DNA of 64,000 nt from Dictyoglomus turgidum DSM 6724 (GTDB lineage: Bacteria > Dictyoglomota > Dictyoglomia > Dictyoglomales > Dictyoglomaceae), in NCBI RefSeq assembly GCF_000021645.1, contig NC_011661.1, forward strand, positions 1,791,561 through 1,855,560, in the 5' to 3' direction. The position numbers and the translations under genes were made by a program. A model generated the notes under the pieces. That model was not told where the DNA came from. It did not search any database and worked only from the letters and a program-made list of their open reading frames with translations. Below are positions 56,670 through 64,000 of this stretch, piece after piece (position 1 is the stretch's first letter; every line of letters begins with the position of its first letter).

Positions 56670-56705
56670 TAATTAAAAAAGGGAGAGGGCTTTATTCCCT
56701 CTCCC
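56670..56705 (-). terminator. Hairpin between the sugar-binding protein and permease genes
   Basis: A perfect 9-bp stem GGGAGAGGG/CCCTCTCCC (56681-56689 with 56697-56705) with a 7-nt loop is followed on the minus strand by TTTTTTAATTAATTTTTT. This is a good terminator by shape. As the permeases have no other visible promoter, it probably ends only part of the transcripts. Confidence 0.8.
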
Positions 56706-56716
56706 AAAGAAAATTT

Positions 56717-57961
56717 TTACTGTTTTACACCATTTTTAATAGCAACATTCACAAGTGCTTTCTGGGTTGTCTTCACATCTGGTCTCACCACAAACAGAGA
56801 GATTACATCTTTAAATTCGGTTACCCAGCCTTCAGAAGCTGCAGCTCCATGCATTACACTTGGTACAATCTTATGTTTCAACCAGTCCTCCATACAAGAT
56901 CTTTGATAAGGTGGAAACTTTGATTTGTCTACATCAGTTCTTGCAGGAATTGATCCCTTCTTAAGATTGAATGCTTCTTGCCCCTCCTTAGAACCTAACA
57001 CCTTTAAGAAGGCTATCACATTATCTCTATTTTTCGCCCCCTTAGGAAGTCCAAAACTATCAGAAAGAGCGTCAAAAATACCAGCATTACCAGGTGCAAG
57101 GACCCAGCCAAAATCATTAAAACCCTTAGCGTAGAAGTATCCTACTGCCCAATCCCCCATGATAGTCATAGCAGCACTACCATCTACAATTAAAGCACAA
57201 GCCTCATCCCATGTCCTTGCTGAATGATCTGAATTCACATAAGTTAGCATTTTCTTGAAAGTCTCAAGAGCATCAGTAACTCTTGGATCTGACCACTTAG
57301 TCTTACCATCCCAAAGTCCTTTATAACCTTCAGCCCCAAGTTTTCCAATAAGCACTGTCTCAAATACATGAGCTGCTTCCCAACCATCCTTAGTTCCAAG
57401 GGCAAAGGGAGTTATACCTTTTGACTTTAGTGCATCTGCTACTTTAAAGAAATCCTCAAAAGTTTTAGGAGGAGTTAAATTGTTTTCTTCAAATATTTTC
57501 TTATTATACCAAAGCACGTTTGCCCTATGAATATTTACAGGAACAGACCAATAATCACCTTTGTAAGATACAATATCAAGAATTCCCTTTGGCATTACCT
57601 TTGCCCAACCCTCTTGTTTATACAAGAAGGTTATAGGTTCCATGAAACCTGTTTTTACCCATGTATCAATCAACTCGTGTCCTGCATGTACTTGGAAAGT
57701 ATCAGGCGGATCTCCACCAAGCATTCTAGTCTTTAACACTGCTTTAGCATTAGCACCAGCCCCTCCTGCGACGGTAGCATTAATTATTTCTACATTTGGA
57801 TATTTTTTGTGGAATATATCAATTAAAGCTTGTAAGCCCTCTGCTTCTCCCCCTGCAGTCCACCAACTAAAGATCTCTAATTTACCTTTAAGTTGAGCCA
57901 TAGAGGAAACTGAAAGTAAGAGAATAGAAATTAACAAAATCATTATAATTTTGCGAAACAT
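56717..57961 (-). CDS. Sugar ABC transporter substrate-binding protein (CUT1)
   Basis: The 414-residue protein has a signal peptide (MILLISILLLSVSSMAQ) and the family-1 extracellular binding fold. KLEIFSWWTAGGEAEGLQAL starts the mature part, and WSVPVNIHRANVLWYNKKIF near residue 137 is the typical core block. No lipobox Cys is present after the signal, which is unusual for Gram-positive-type lipoproteins but normal for a periplasmic one. It is the first gene of the operon, followed by a hairpin and the two permeases. The ROK regulator lies upstream on the same strand. Confidence 0.93.
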   Translation of the reverse strand: MFRKIIMILLISILLLSVSSMAQLKGKLEIFSWWTAGGEAEGLQALIDIFHKKYPNVEIINATVAGGAGANAKAVLKTRMLGGDPPDTFQVHAGHELIDTWVKTGFMEPITFLYKQEGWAKVMPKGILDIVSYKGDYWSVPVNIHRANVLWYNKKIFEENNLTPPKTFEDFFKVADALKSKGITPFALGTKDGWEAAHVFETVLIGKLGAEGYKGLWDGKTKWSDPRVTDALETFKKMLTYVNSDHSARTWDEACALIVDGSAAMTIMGDWAVGYFYAKGFNDFGWVLAPGNAGIFDALSDSFGLPKGAKNRDNVIAFLKVLGSKEGQEAFNLKKGSIPARTDVDKSKFPPYQRSCMEDWLKHKIVPSVMHGAAASEGWVTEFKDVISLFVVRPDVKTTQKALVNVAIKNGVKQ

Positions 57962-58044
57962 TTCAAACCCCCCTTTGAGTATGATTTTTAAAGAAACTTA
58001 AGAAGAACAAAAATCTAATTTAAAATTTCACCTCCTTCCTTAAA

Positions 58045-58054
58045 AGTTTAAACT
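58045..58054. promoter_or_regulatory. AGTTTAAACT palindrome upstream of the sugar-binding protein gene
   Basis: This perfect 10-bp palindrome lies 84 bp upstream of the binding-protein start and 7 bp from the ROK stop. ROK repressors bind palindromic AT-rich sites, so it is a candidate operator. A strong SD-like GGAGGTGA at 58026-58036 (minus strand) follows it but leads only to a three-codon frame. Confidence 0.35.
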
Positions 58055-58061
58055 ACAAATC

Positions 58062-59252
58062 TTATACTGTTGAAAGCACAGGGCCCTCAAATATGTCCCA
58101 GAATGCCCATATACCTGCTCCAACAAGCTCAGCAGGATAATCCAAAAAAGATGTCAATTCAATTCTTACCTTTCCAGCATCAGAGGTTATACTTTTTTCC
58201 TCAACAATCTTCTTAACTTCTTGTCTTATAAACTCCCATACATCCTTAGTATCTTTTTTAATAAGAGGCCCACCAAGAATTATTACATCTGGATTAAGCC
58301 CATTTATAATGTTTATTAAACCTACAGTTAATTCATCTACATACTTTTTAAGGGCTTTCTCATCAGCTATCTCTGCAGTCTCCTTTTCCAGATCAAAACC
58401 TGCCTTTTCTGCAATATCGCCTCCTAAGGATGCGTACCTTTCCCAACAACCTAAATTCCCACACTTACACTTAATACCATCTTTCATAATGGTCATATGT
58501 CCGAATTCACCTGCAGTATTATATCTTCCTCTATACAGTTTTCCATCAAGAATTAATCCTGTTCCTATTCCTTCCCCTACATAAACGTATACAATATTTA
58601 GATCGTTATACTCTATTTTAGTTCCTAGCATTCCCTCTGCAACAACAGCCATATTTGCTTCGTTATCCATCTTCACAGGAATCTCTACAGAAAAAGCCCT
58701 TCTCATCCTTTCTGCTATCATATCTCCAAGGGGTAAGTTTTTCCAATTTAAGTTGGGTGCAACTACTACATTCTTAAAAGTATTATCCACTATTCCCGGT
58801 ATTCCTATACCAACTGCATGGGTTTTTTCAAGACCTTCAGGAAAAAGCATTTGGGTGGCTTTTTCAAGTTCATCAAGAAAATCTTGAGGATTCTTAGGAG
58901 TAAGAAAACTTTTTATCTCTTTTATATTCATAGCAAAGTCAATTTTTGATAAATAGGTATAGGTAACTCCAACTTTTATAGCAAGAGCATTTCTATACTC
59001 AGGATTTAAACCAAGAACTATTGCTTTTCTACCAATTTTTTTCTCACTTGAAGGTTCTATTTCTATAATCATACCTTCATCTATGAGATTGTTAACAAGC
59101 CTTGTAACTGTACTTTTACTTAAATTGAATCTTTTGGCTATCTCAGTACGAGAAATATTTCTACAACGCAAAAAAGCATTTAGTATTATGGTTTTATTAA
59201 CTTCTCTTTGCTGGCTTGCTCTTCCCCCTCTCCCTGTCCTAATAAAAACCAT
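58062..59252 (-). CDS. ROK-family transcriptional repressor (XylR/NagC type)
   Basis: The 396-residue protein has an N-terminal winged helix (RTEIAKRFNLSKSTVTRLVNN near residues 36-56) joined to a ROK sugar-kinase-like domain. The ROK part has GIGIPGIVD near 147, the DNEAN block near 202, EFGHMTIMKDGIKCKCGNLGCWE near 248-270 with the Cys/His zinc site, and LGGPLI near 340. It probably senses a sugar and represses the ABC operon downstream. The long HTH extension marks it as regulator rather than glucokinase. It has its own TTGACA promoter. Confidence 0.92.
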   Translation of the reverse strand: MVFIRTGRGGRASQQREVNKTIILNAFLRCRNISRTEIAKRFNLSKSTVTRLVNNLIDEGMIIEIEPSSEKKIGRKAIVLGLNPEYRNALAIKVGVTYTYLSKIDFAMNIKEIKSFLTPKNPQDFLDELEKATQMLFPEGLEKTHAVGIGIPGIVDNTFKNVVVAPNLNWKNLPLGDMIAERMRRAFSVEIPVKMDNEANMAVVAEGMLGTKIEYNDLNIVYVYVGEGIGTGLILDGKLYRGRYNTAGEFGHMTIMKDGIKCKCGNLGCWERYASLGGDIAEKAGFDLEKETAEIADEKALKKYVDELTVGLINIINGLNPDVIILGGPLIKKDTKDVWEFIRQEVKKIVEEKSITSDAGKVRIELTSFLDYPAELVGAGIWAFWDIFEGPVLSTV

Positions 59253-59303
59253 GTTTATTAATCATCCTCCTATTAGTTTCTACTTGAAAATAAAGTATAT
59301 TTT

Positions 59304-59332
59304 ATTAAACAACTTTTAATTTTTTTTGTCAA
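59304..59332 (-). promoter_or_regulatory. Promoter of the ROK regulator gene
   Basis: On the minus strand TTGACA (59332-59327) and TTTAAT (59309-59304) are 17 bp apart, about 50 bp upstream of the start codon. Confidence 0.7.
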
Positions 59333-59381
59333 TAGATAGAATTATAGTGTAACTAAAATTAACTTTCAAAGGAGGATAAAA

Positions 59382-59681
59382 ATGTTTAGCTGGCTTAAAA
59401 AACTATTTTCCAGTTCTCCTTCACAAATTTCATCAAGTTCTTTTATAGTTAGTGTAAAATGTAAAAGATGTGGAGAAATCATTGATGTAAGAGTAAGACC
59501 TAAGGAAGAAGCAAATCCCGAATTTGGAGACATGGATCAAATAATAAAATATGAACTTTTTAAAGATGTTCTTGGCACAAAATGTCCTAACCTTATGAGG
59601 CTTCATATTGAATTTTCCCCTTCTTGGAGTATAATCTCAAAAGAAATAGAAAATGGGGAAATTATTGAAATTAAAAAATAA
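59382..59681 (+). CDS. Small protein with a CxxC motif, unknown function
   Basis: I do not recognise this 99-residue protein. It opens with an amphipathic, possibly membrane-associating helix (MFSWLKKLFSS), a Ser-rich linker, and then CKRCGEIIDVRVRP, a single zinc-ribbon-like knuckle. Another Cys occurs in TKCPNL near residue 68. It is preceded by AAGGAGG and followed 17 bp later by the aldo/keto reductase gene. One knuckle plus one Cys could bind a metal, but this cannot be settled from sequence. Confidence 0.75.
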   Translation: MFSWLKKLFSSSPSQISSSSFIVSVKCKRCGEIIDVRVRPKEEANPEFGDMDQIIKYELFKDVLGTKCPNLMRLHIEFSPSWSIISKEIENGEIIEIKK

Positions 59682-59698
59682 ATAAGTGAGGCAAGATA

Positions 59699-60649
59699 AT
59701 GGAATATAGAAAACTTGGGAAAGCTGGAGTTAAGTTAAGTGTTTTAGGACTTGGAGCGTGGCTCACCTTTGGAGAAAAAGTAGACTATGATGTAACTAAA
59801 GAGTGCATTGCTACTGCTATAGAAAGTGGAGTAAATTTTATAGACCTTGCTGACGTATACGCTCGAGGAGAAGCAGAAAGGGTAGTAGGCAAAGTCATAA
59901 AAGATCTTGGAATTAGAAGACAAGATCTTGTCATATCCAGCAAAGTTTATTGGCCCATGAGTGAGAATGTAAATGACAGAGGACTTTCAAGAAAACACAT
60001 AATGGAATCCATTGATGGTTCATTAAAAAGGTTAGGCGTAGATTACTTGGATATTTATTTTTGCCACCGTTATGATCCAGAAACTCCTATAGATGAAGTG
60101 GTAAGAGCTATGGACGACTTAGTGCATCAAGGAAAGATTCTTTACTGGGGAACCAGCGTGTGGAGTGCAGCCCAGATTGAAAATGCTATTGGAACAGCAA
60201 TAAAATACAATGCTTATCCTCCTCAGGTAGAACAACCAAGATACAACATGTTGGATAGACATATTGAGCCAGAAATAATACCCACATGTGCTAAACATGG
60301 AATTGGAATTACAGTTTTTTCTCCACTGGCTCAAGGTATCCTTACAGGGAAATACAACAATGGGATTCCTGCAGGAAGTAGAGCATCCTGGAGTGATTGG
60401 CTTAAAAATGAGCTTACTGAAGAGAATATAGAAAAAGTGAGAAAACTTACCAATATCGCAAAAGAGCTTGGAATAACCATGTCTCAACTTGCTCTTGCGT
60501 GGATCTTAAGAAAGCCAGAGATAACTTCAGCAATTGTAGGTGCCTCAAAACCTGATCAATTAAAAGAGACTCTTAAGGCTGGAGATATTAAACTTACAGA
60601 AGATGTTCTTGAAGAGATTGAAAAGATACTTGCTAACGCTCCTAAGTAA
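59699..60649 (+). CDS. Aldo/keto reductase (KCNAB/YghZ-like)
   Basis: The 316-residue TIM-barrel protein has FIDLADVYARGEAERVVG near residues 47-64 with the catalytic Asp and Tyr, ISSKVYWP near 80 with the Lys and the YFCHRYDP block near 120 with the His. SAIVGASKPDQL near 280 binds NADPH. It resembles the potassium-channel beta-subunit type AKRs. It sits 3 bp before the NFACT gene, so the two are co-transcribed. Substrates are likely small aldehydes, but this is not determined by sequence. Confidence 0.92.
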   Translation: MEYRKLGKAGVKLSVLGLGAWLTFGEKVDYDVTKECIATAIESGVNFIDLADVYARGEAERVVGKVIKDLGIRRQDLVISSKVYWPMSENVNDRGLSRKHIMESIDGSLKRLGVDYLDIYFCHRYDPETPIDEVVRAMDDLVHQGKILYWGTSVWSAAQIENAIGTAIKYNAYPPQVEQPRYNMLDRHIEPEIIPTCAKHGIGITVFSPLAQGILTGKYNNGIPAGSRASWSDWLKNELTEENIEKVRKLTNIAKELGITMSQLALAWILRKPEITSAIVGASKPDQLKETLKAGDIKLTEDVLEEIEKILANAPK

Positions 60650-60652
60650 AAG

Positions 60653-62359
60653 ATGAGGTTAAAGTTAAGTTTTGATTTATTAACCTTAGAGCTCTTTTAT
60701 GAAGAGACAAAAGATCTTATTTTAAACTCCATCGTAGAGAAAATATATCAAATAGGAAATACGGATATATTTTTAGAATTATTTTCTCCTAATCATGGAA
60801 GATTCAAACTTATTCTCTCAGTACACCCTCAACTTTATAGGATTCAAATAACAAAAAAAGAATTTCCATATCCTGTCCGTCCCCCTTCTTTCCTCATGCT
60901 TCTGAGAAAGCATTTAGAAGGGGGACGCATAATAAACTACTCTTTAGTACCACAAGAGAGAATTGTAGAATTTAAAATAAAAAGATTTCCTGAGGAAGAT
61001 AAAAAACTCATATTAGAACTAATGGGAAAATACAGTAATCTCATCCTTTTAAACGAGAACCATATTATTATAGATGCTATAAAACATATAAGTAGCGAAG
61101 TAAGTAGATTTAGGGAGATATTACCTGGAATTTCCTATATATACCCACCTAAAACCCAAAAGATTTCAATCCTTGATCTTAATGAAGAGAGACTGGATGA
61201 AATTTTAAATAAAGAGACATCCCTTAAAGATGTACTTTTAAAAGAAGTAGCCTATATGAACCCTCAATTGGTGAATGATATTCTTGGGGAAAAAGATAAA
61301 GAAAAGATCAAGAAAAGAATATTAGAAATAAGGGAAAAAATTATAAAAAAAGAATTGACCCCAATAGTATATTTTCATGAAGATGAACCCATTACCTTTA
61401 GCTTGTTTCCCTTGAAAGAATATGAAACCTTTGAGAAGAAAGAATTTGATAAAATTTATAAAGCTATTGATTTTGTCTATTCCTATGCCTTTGATAAAAC
61501 CCTTTTTGAACAAAGACAAAGAAGGCTCTTGGAGCTAGTAAAGGAGAATATCAGAAAAGTGGCTGATAAAATAAAAGAATTTGATGAGCAGATAAAAGAA
61601 GGAGAAGATGCAGAAAAATTAAAAATTAAAGGAGAAATTCTTCTTTTCCATAAAGATGAGATCAAAAAAGGAGTTGGAAAAATAATACTTCCTAATCCCT
61701 ATAATTTTGAGGAGATTGTAGAAATAGAGCTTGATCCAAGTCTTTCAGCCTTCGAAAATGCCCAAAAATACTTTAAAAGGTATAAAAAATTAAAGAGAGG
61801 AATAAATATTTTAAAAGAACAAAGACAGAAATTAGAAGACGAACTTTATTATTTAAACTCTTTAGAATTTTCTATAGAGAATGCCAAGACCTTTCCAGAG
61901 TTAAGAGAGATAGAAGAGGAATTGGAAAAGGGAGGATATATAAGAGAACCAAAGGAAATAATATACAAACGCGAAAAAAGCCCAGAACTTCTTAAATTTT
62001 TGAGTTCCGATGGTTTTGAAATATATGTAGGAAAAAACAATAAACAAAATGAAACTCTAACCTTCCAAATTGCAAAACCAGAAGATTTATGGCTCCATGC
62101 AAGAGGAATTCCAGGAGCTCATGTGATAATAAAGACCAACAATGAGGAAGTTCCTGAAAATACCATTTATGAAGCCAGTTCTCTTGCAGCCTATTTTAGT
62201 AAGGGTAGATATTCAATTTATGTTCCAGTAGATTACACGAAAAGAAAATATGTAAATAAACCTAAAGGCTCAAAACCAGGATTTGTAATATACAAAAACG
62301 AAAAAACCATATTTGCGAAACCAGAAGATGCTCTACCTCTTCTCTCTCAAAAGAGTTAA
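60653..62359 (+). CDS. NFACT-family protein (RqcH/Rqc2 homologue)
   Basis: The 568-residue protein has the NFACT-N domain at its start (LTLELFYEETKDLI, ILELMGKYSNLILL near residue 122), a long coiled coil (about 280-430) and the C-terminal NFACT-R domain (DLWLHARGIPGAHVII near 480-495). Bacterial RqcH binds the 50S subunit with peptidyl-tRNA from stalled ribosomes and adds C-terminal alanine tails. It was formerly annotated as fibronectin-binding protein. The start is ATG, with AAGATGAGG upstream, 3 bp after the AKR stop. It overlaps the convergent rluD gene by 27 bp. Confidence 0.92.
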   Translation: MRLKLSFDLLTLELFYEETKDLILNSIVEKIYQIGNTDIFLELFSPNHGRFKLILSVHPQLYRIQITKKEFPYPVRPPSFLMLLRKHLEGGRIINYSLVPQERIVEFKIKRFPEEDKKLILELMGKYSNLILLNENHIIIDAIKHISSEVSRFREILPGISYIYPPKTQKISILDLNEERLDEILNKETSLKDVLLKEVAYMNPQLVNDILGEKDKEKIKKRILEIREKIIKKELTPIVYFHEDEPITFSLFPLKEYETFEKKEFDKIYKAIDFVYSYAFDKTLFEQRQRRLLELVKENIRKVADKIKEFDEQIKEGEDAEKLKIKGEILLFHKDEIKKGVGKIILPNPYNFEEIVEIELDPSLSAFENAQKYFKRYKKLKRGINILKEQRQKLEDELYYLNSLEFSIENAKTFPELREIEEELEKGGYIREPKEIIYKREKSPELLKFLSSDGFEIYVGKNNKQNETLTFQIAKPEDLWLHARGIPGAHVIIKTNNEEVPENTIYEASSLAAYFSKGRYSIYVPVDYTKRKYVNKPKGSKPGFVIYKNEKTIFAKPEDALPLLSQKS

Positions 62360-63244
62360 AACCTTTTTAAATTCCTCAGGAAGATCAATCTCAAACTCCA
62401 TAGGTATACCCTTGGTTGGATGTATAAATGAGACTTTTTTAGCATGCAAAAGTTGCCCTTTTACCCCAAACTTCTTATCTATCCTTCCATAAACCTCATC
62501 ACCTACTATAGGAAACCCTAAATGAGATATATGAACTCTTATCTGATGAGTTCTTCCCGTTTCAAGATCTGCAGAAATTAAGGTATAGCCTTTAAATCTC
62601 TCTAAGACTTTAAAATTGGTGATCGCTATCTTTCCATAAGGCACAATAGCCATTTTCTTTCTATTTATAGGATGCCTTCCTATAGGAGCCTCAATCCTTT
62701 TTTCCTCCCAAGGAATTTCCCCCTCACATAAAGCCCAATAAGTTCGCCTTAAAGTTCTGTTTTTAAGCTGTTCTGAAAGCTTTTGGTGAGAGAGATCATT
62801 TTTAGCAATTATTAAAAGACCTGTGGTATCTTTATCAAGCCTATGTATGATTCCTGGTCTTAGCTCCCCTCCAATTCCAGAAAGATCTTTTACCCTATAA
62901 AGAAGAGCATTCACAAGGGTATCATTATAATGACCATGAGCCGGATGAACCACCATACCTTTAGGCTTATTAATTATCACCATATCTTCATCTTCATATA
63001 CTATCTCAATAGGAATATCCTGAGGTTTAACTTCGGTCTCTACAGGAGGAGGAATAATAACTTCAATTCTATCCCCAAGTTTTACTTTATAACTATTTTT
63101 TATAGGTTTTTCATTTACTTTAATCAGTTCTTTCTCTATGAGATCTTGAATTTGAGAACGAGAAAGGGGAACTTTTTTAGAAAGGTATTTGTCTATTCTT
63201 TCACTCTCACCTTCTACATAGATCTCATATCTTTGTTTTTCCAT
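62333..63244 (-). CDS. rluD: 23S rRNA pseudouridine synthase, RluD family
   Basis: The 303-residue protein has an N-terminal S4 RNA-binding domain (RIDKYLSKKVPLSRSQIQDL near residue 16), then the RluA/RluD catalytic core with the active Asp in HRLDKDTTGLLIIAK near 140 and ETGRTHQIRVHISHLGFP near 222. S4 plus this core points to RluD, which modifies helix 69 of 23S rRNA. Related RluC has the same layout, so the symbol is the best guess. It lies 7 bp downstream of the Crp/Fnr gene. Confidence 0.9.
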   Translation of the reverse strand: MEKQRYEIYVEGESERIDKYLSKKVPLSRSQIQDLIEKELIKVNEKPIKNSYKVKLGDRIEVIIPPPVETEVKPQDIPIEIVYEDEDMVIINKPKGMVVHPAHGHYNDTLVNALLYRVKDLSGIGGELRPGIIHRLDKDTTGLLIIAKNDLSHQKLSEQLKNRTLRRTYWALCEGEIPWEEKRIEAPIGRHPINRKKMAIVPYGKIAITNFKVLERFKGYTLISADLETGRTHQIRVHISHLGFPIVGDEVYGRIDKKFGVKGQLLHAKKVSFIHPTKGIPMEFEIDLPEEFKKVLTLLREKR

Positions 63245-63250
63245 GGGATC

Positions 63251-63928
63251 TTATATTCTTCTCTTTAATTCCCAAACATCTTTGATTATTACTTGATTTC
63301 TTTCAATAGAAAGAATTCCATCTTCTTCGAAACTTTTTAATATCCTCGTAGTAGTTTCCCTTGATACCCCAATCAGATTTCCCAGCTCTTGCCTTGTAAA
63401 TTCAAGATCAATTAGAATTTCATTATTAATCTTCTTACCCCTCTCTTGAGCAATATCAATAAGTAGCCTTGCTACTTTACCCGGCGCATCCAAGAACATA
63501 AGGGTTTCTATCTGCCTATTTGCTTTTCTAAGTCTCAAAGATAAAGTCTTTAAAATCTTTAAAGCAAGTTCCGGATGTTTATAAAGAAGAATTAAGAAGT
63601 CATTTCTCTCTATAATGATTACCCTTGTTTCTTCCAAAGCTACCACTGTGGCAGATCTGGGCTCCCCATCAAGAAGAGACATTTCCCCAAAAAATTCCGT
63701 AGGATATAAAATAGAAAGAATACCTTCTTTCCCCTCTTCTGTTTCAATAATAACCTTAACTCTCCCTGAACATATAAGAAAGAAAAAGTTTCCTAAATCA
63801 CCTTTTTGAAAAATAACCGCATCCTTAGGATAAGTCTTCTCCTTAGATATAACTAAAAGCTTTTCTAATTCTTCATCGGAAAAATCTTCAAAGAGAGGGA
63901 CATTTTTCAAAAACTTTTTTACTTCCAT
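63251..63928 (-). CDS. Crp/Fnr-family transcriptional regulator
   Basis: The protein (225 residues from ATG at 63928) has a cyclic-nucleotide-binding-like beta barrel with FGEMSLLDGEPRSATVVA near residues 70-87, then a Crp-type helix-turn-helix (TRQELGNLIGVSRETTTRIL near 173-192). No iron-sulfur Cys cluster as in Fnr is present. The GE...RSA block keeps the residues that bind cAMP in CRP, but ligands vary in this family. The start is fixed by AAGGAGAG; the longer frame from 63958 has no SD. Confidence 0.92.
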   Translation of the reverse strand: MEVKKFLKNVPLFEDFSDEELEKLLVISKEKTYPKDAVIFQKGDLGNFFFLICSGRVKVIIETEEGKEGILSILYPTEFFGEMSLLDGEPRSATVVALEETRVIIIERNDFLILLYKHPELALKILKTLSLRLRKANRQIETLMFLDAPGKVARLLIDIAQERGKKINNEILIDLEFTRQELGNLIGVSRETTTRILKSFEEDGILSIERNQVIIKDVWELKRRI

Positions 63929-63963
63929 TTTTTCTCTCCTTTTTGACATGGTCTCCAATCAAG

Positions 63964-63969
63964 ATTATA
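63964..63969 (-). promoter_or_regulatory. -10 element upstream of the Crp/Fnr gene
   Basis: TATAAT (minus strand) lies 36 bp before the ATG, with a weak TTGCTG 18 bp further upstream. Confidence 0.5.
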
Positions 63970-64000
63970 ACCTAACCATGAAAAATACAGCAATAAAAAT

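Overview
The window is 64 kb of AT-rich, densely packed bacterial chromosome. Most genes are separated by 0-30 bases or overlap by a few bases, TTG and GTG starts are frequent, Shine-Dalgarno (SD) sequences are strong (GGAGG-type), and promoters resemble TTGACA/TATAAT. The gene content suggests an anaerobic, saccharolytic, probably thermophilic bacterium: several glycoside hydrolases and a GH130 phosphorylase, a flavodiiron protein, an archaemetzincin, a nickel/cobalt ECF transporter with NikR and LarE, a single-repeat NrpR-like regulator and a short alpha-glucan phosphorylase. It most resembles Dictyoglomus to me. That assignment is inference from gene content and style, not from a database search.

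Layout. 1-4731 (+): the tail of a MetE-like gene, a GH38 alpha-mannosidase, and a decayed membrane diguanylate cyclase. 4711-14626 (mostly -): an AlaX-type editing protein, an RRM protein with a near-consensus promoter, a secreted protein of unknown function, an MFS transporter, the nickel/cobalt module cbiO-cbiQ-cbiN-like-cbiM with nikR, then divergent larE and a flavodiiron protein. 14736-21299 (-): a catabolic cluster with a sugar isomerase-like TIM barrel, an RpiR regulator, a 2-hydroxyacid dehydrogenase, a TRAP transporter (dctPQM) and a short-chain dehydrogenase, closed by a strong terminator. 21350-22898 (+): two small unknown proteins and the NrpR-like regulator. 22895-33146 (-): one arginine/pyrimidine operon, argG-argC-argJ-argD-carA-carB-argH. 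33195-36686: an FHA protein facing a CHASE2-Ser/Thr kinase that lies downstream of argF. 36771-40193 (+): three consecutive transporters. 40274-44244 (+): 5'-nucleotidase, a 70-residue protein, pyruvate kinase, an FtsB-like protein and a 35-residue basic micro-ORF. 44273-48799: a radical SAM/HhH protein under a long hairpin that can bury its ribosome site, a GH1 beta-glycosidase, tRNA-Asn, a GH130 phosphorylase and archaemetzincin. 48776-52900: a GH2 beta-mannosidase, a dead insertion sequence and a DUF4097-like protein. 53127-59332: glgP, a sugar ABC transporter and a ROK repressor. 59382-64000: a small CxxC protein, an aldo/keto reductase, an NFACT/RqcH-like protein, RluD and a Crp/Fnr regulator.

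How the genes work together. The GH38, GH2, GH1, GH130 and glgP products, together with the ABC transporter and ROK regulator, suggest use of mannose- and glucose-containing oligosaccharides. The TRAP cluster looks like a sugar-acid uptake and oxidation system. The arginine operon covers most of the acetyl-cycle route (ArgJ recycles the acetyl group), carbamoyl phosphate supply and the last two steps. argB and an argR are not in the window. Two separate transport operons carry a terminator-like hairpin just after the binding-protein gene and before the permease genes, which would make more binding protein than permease.
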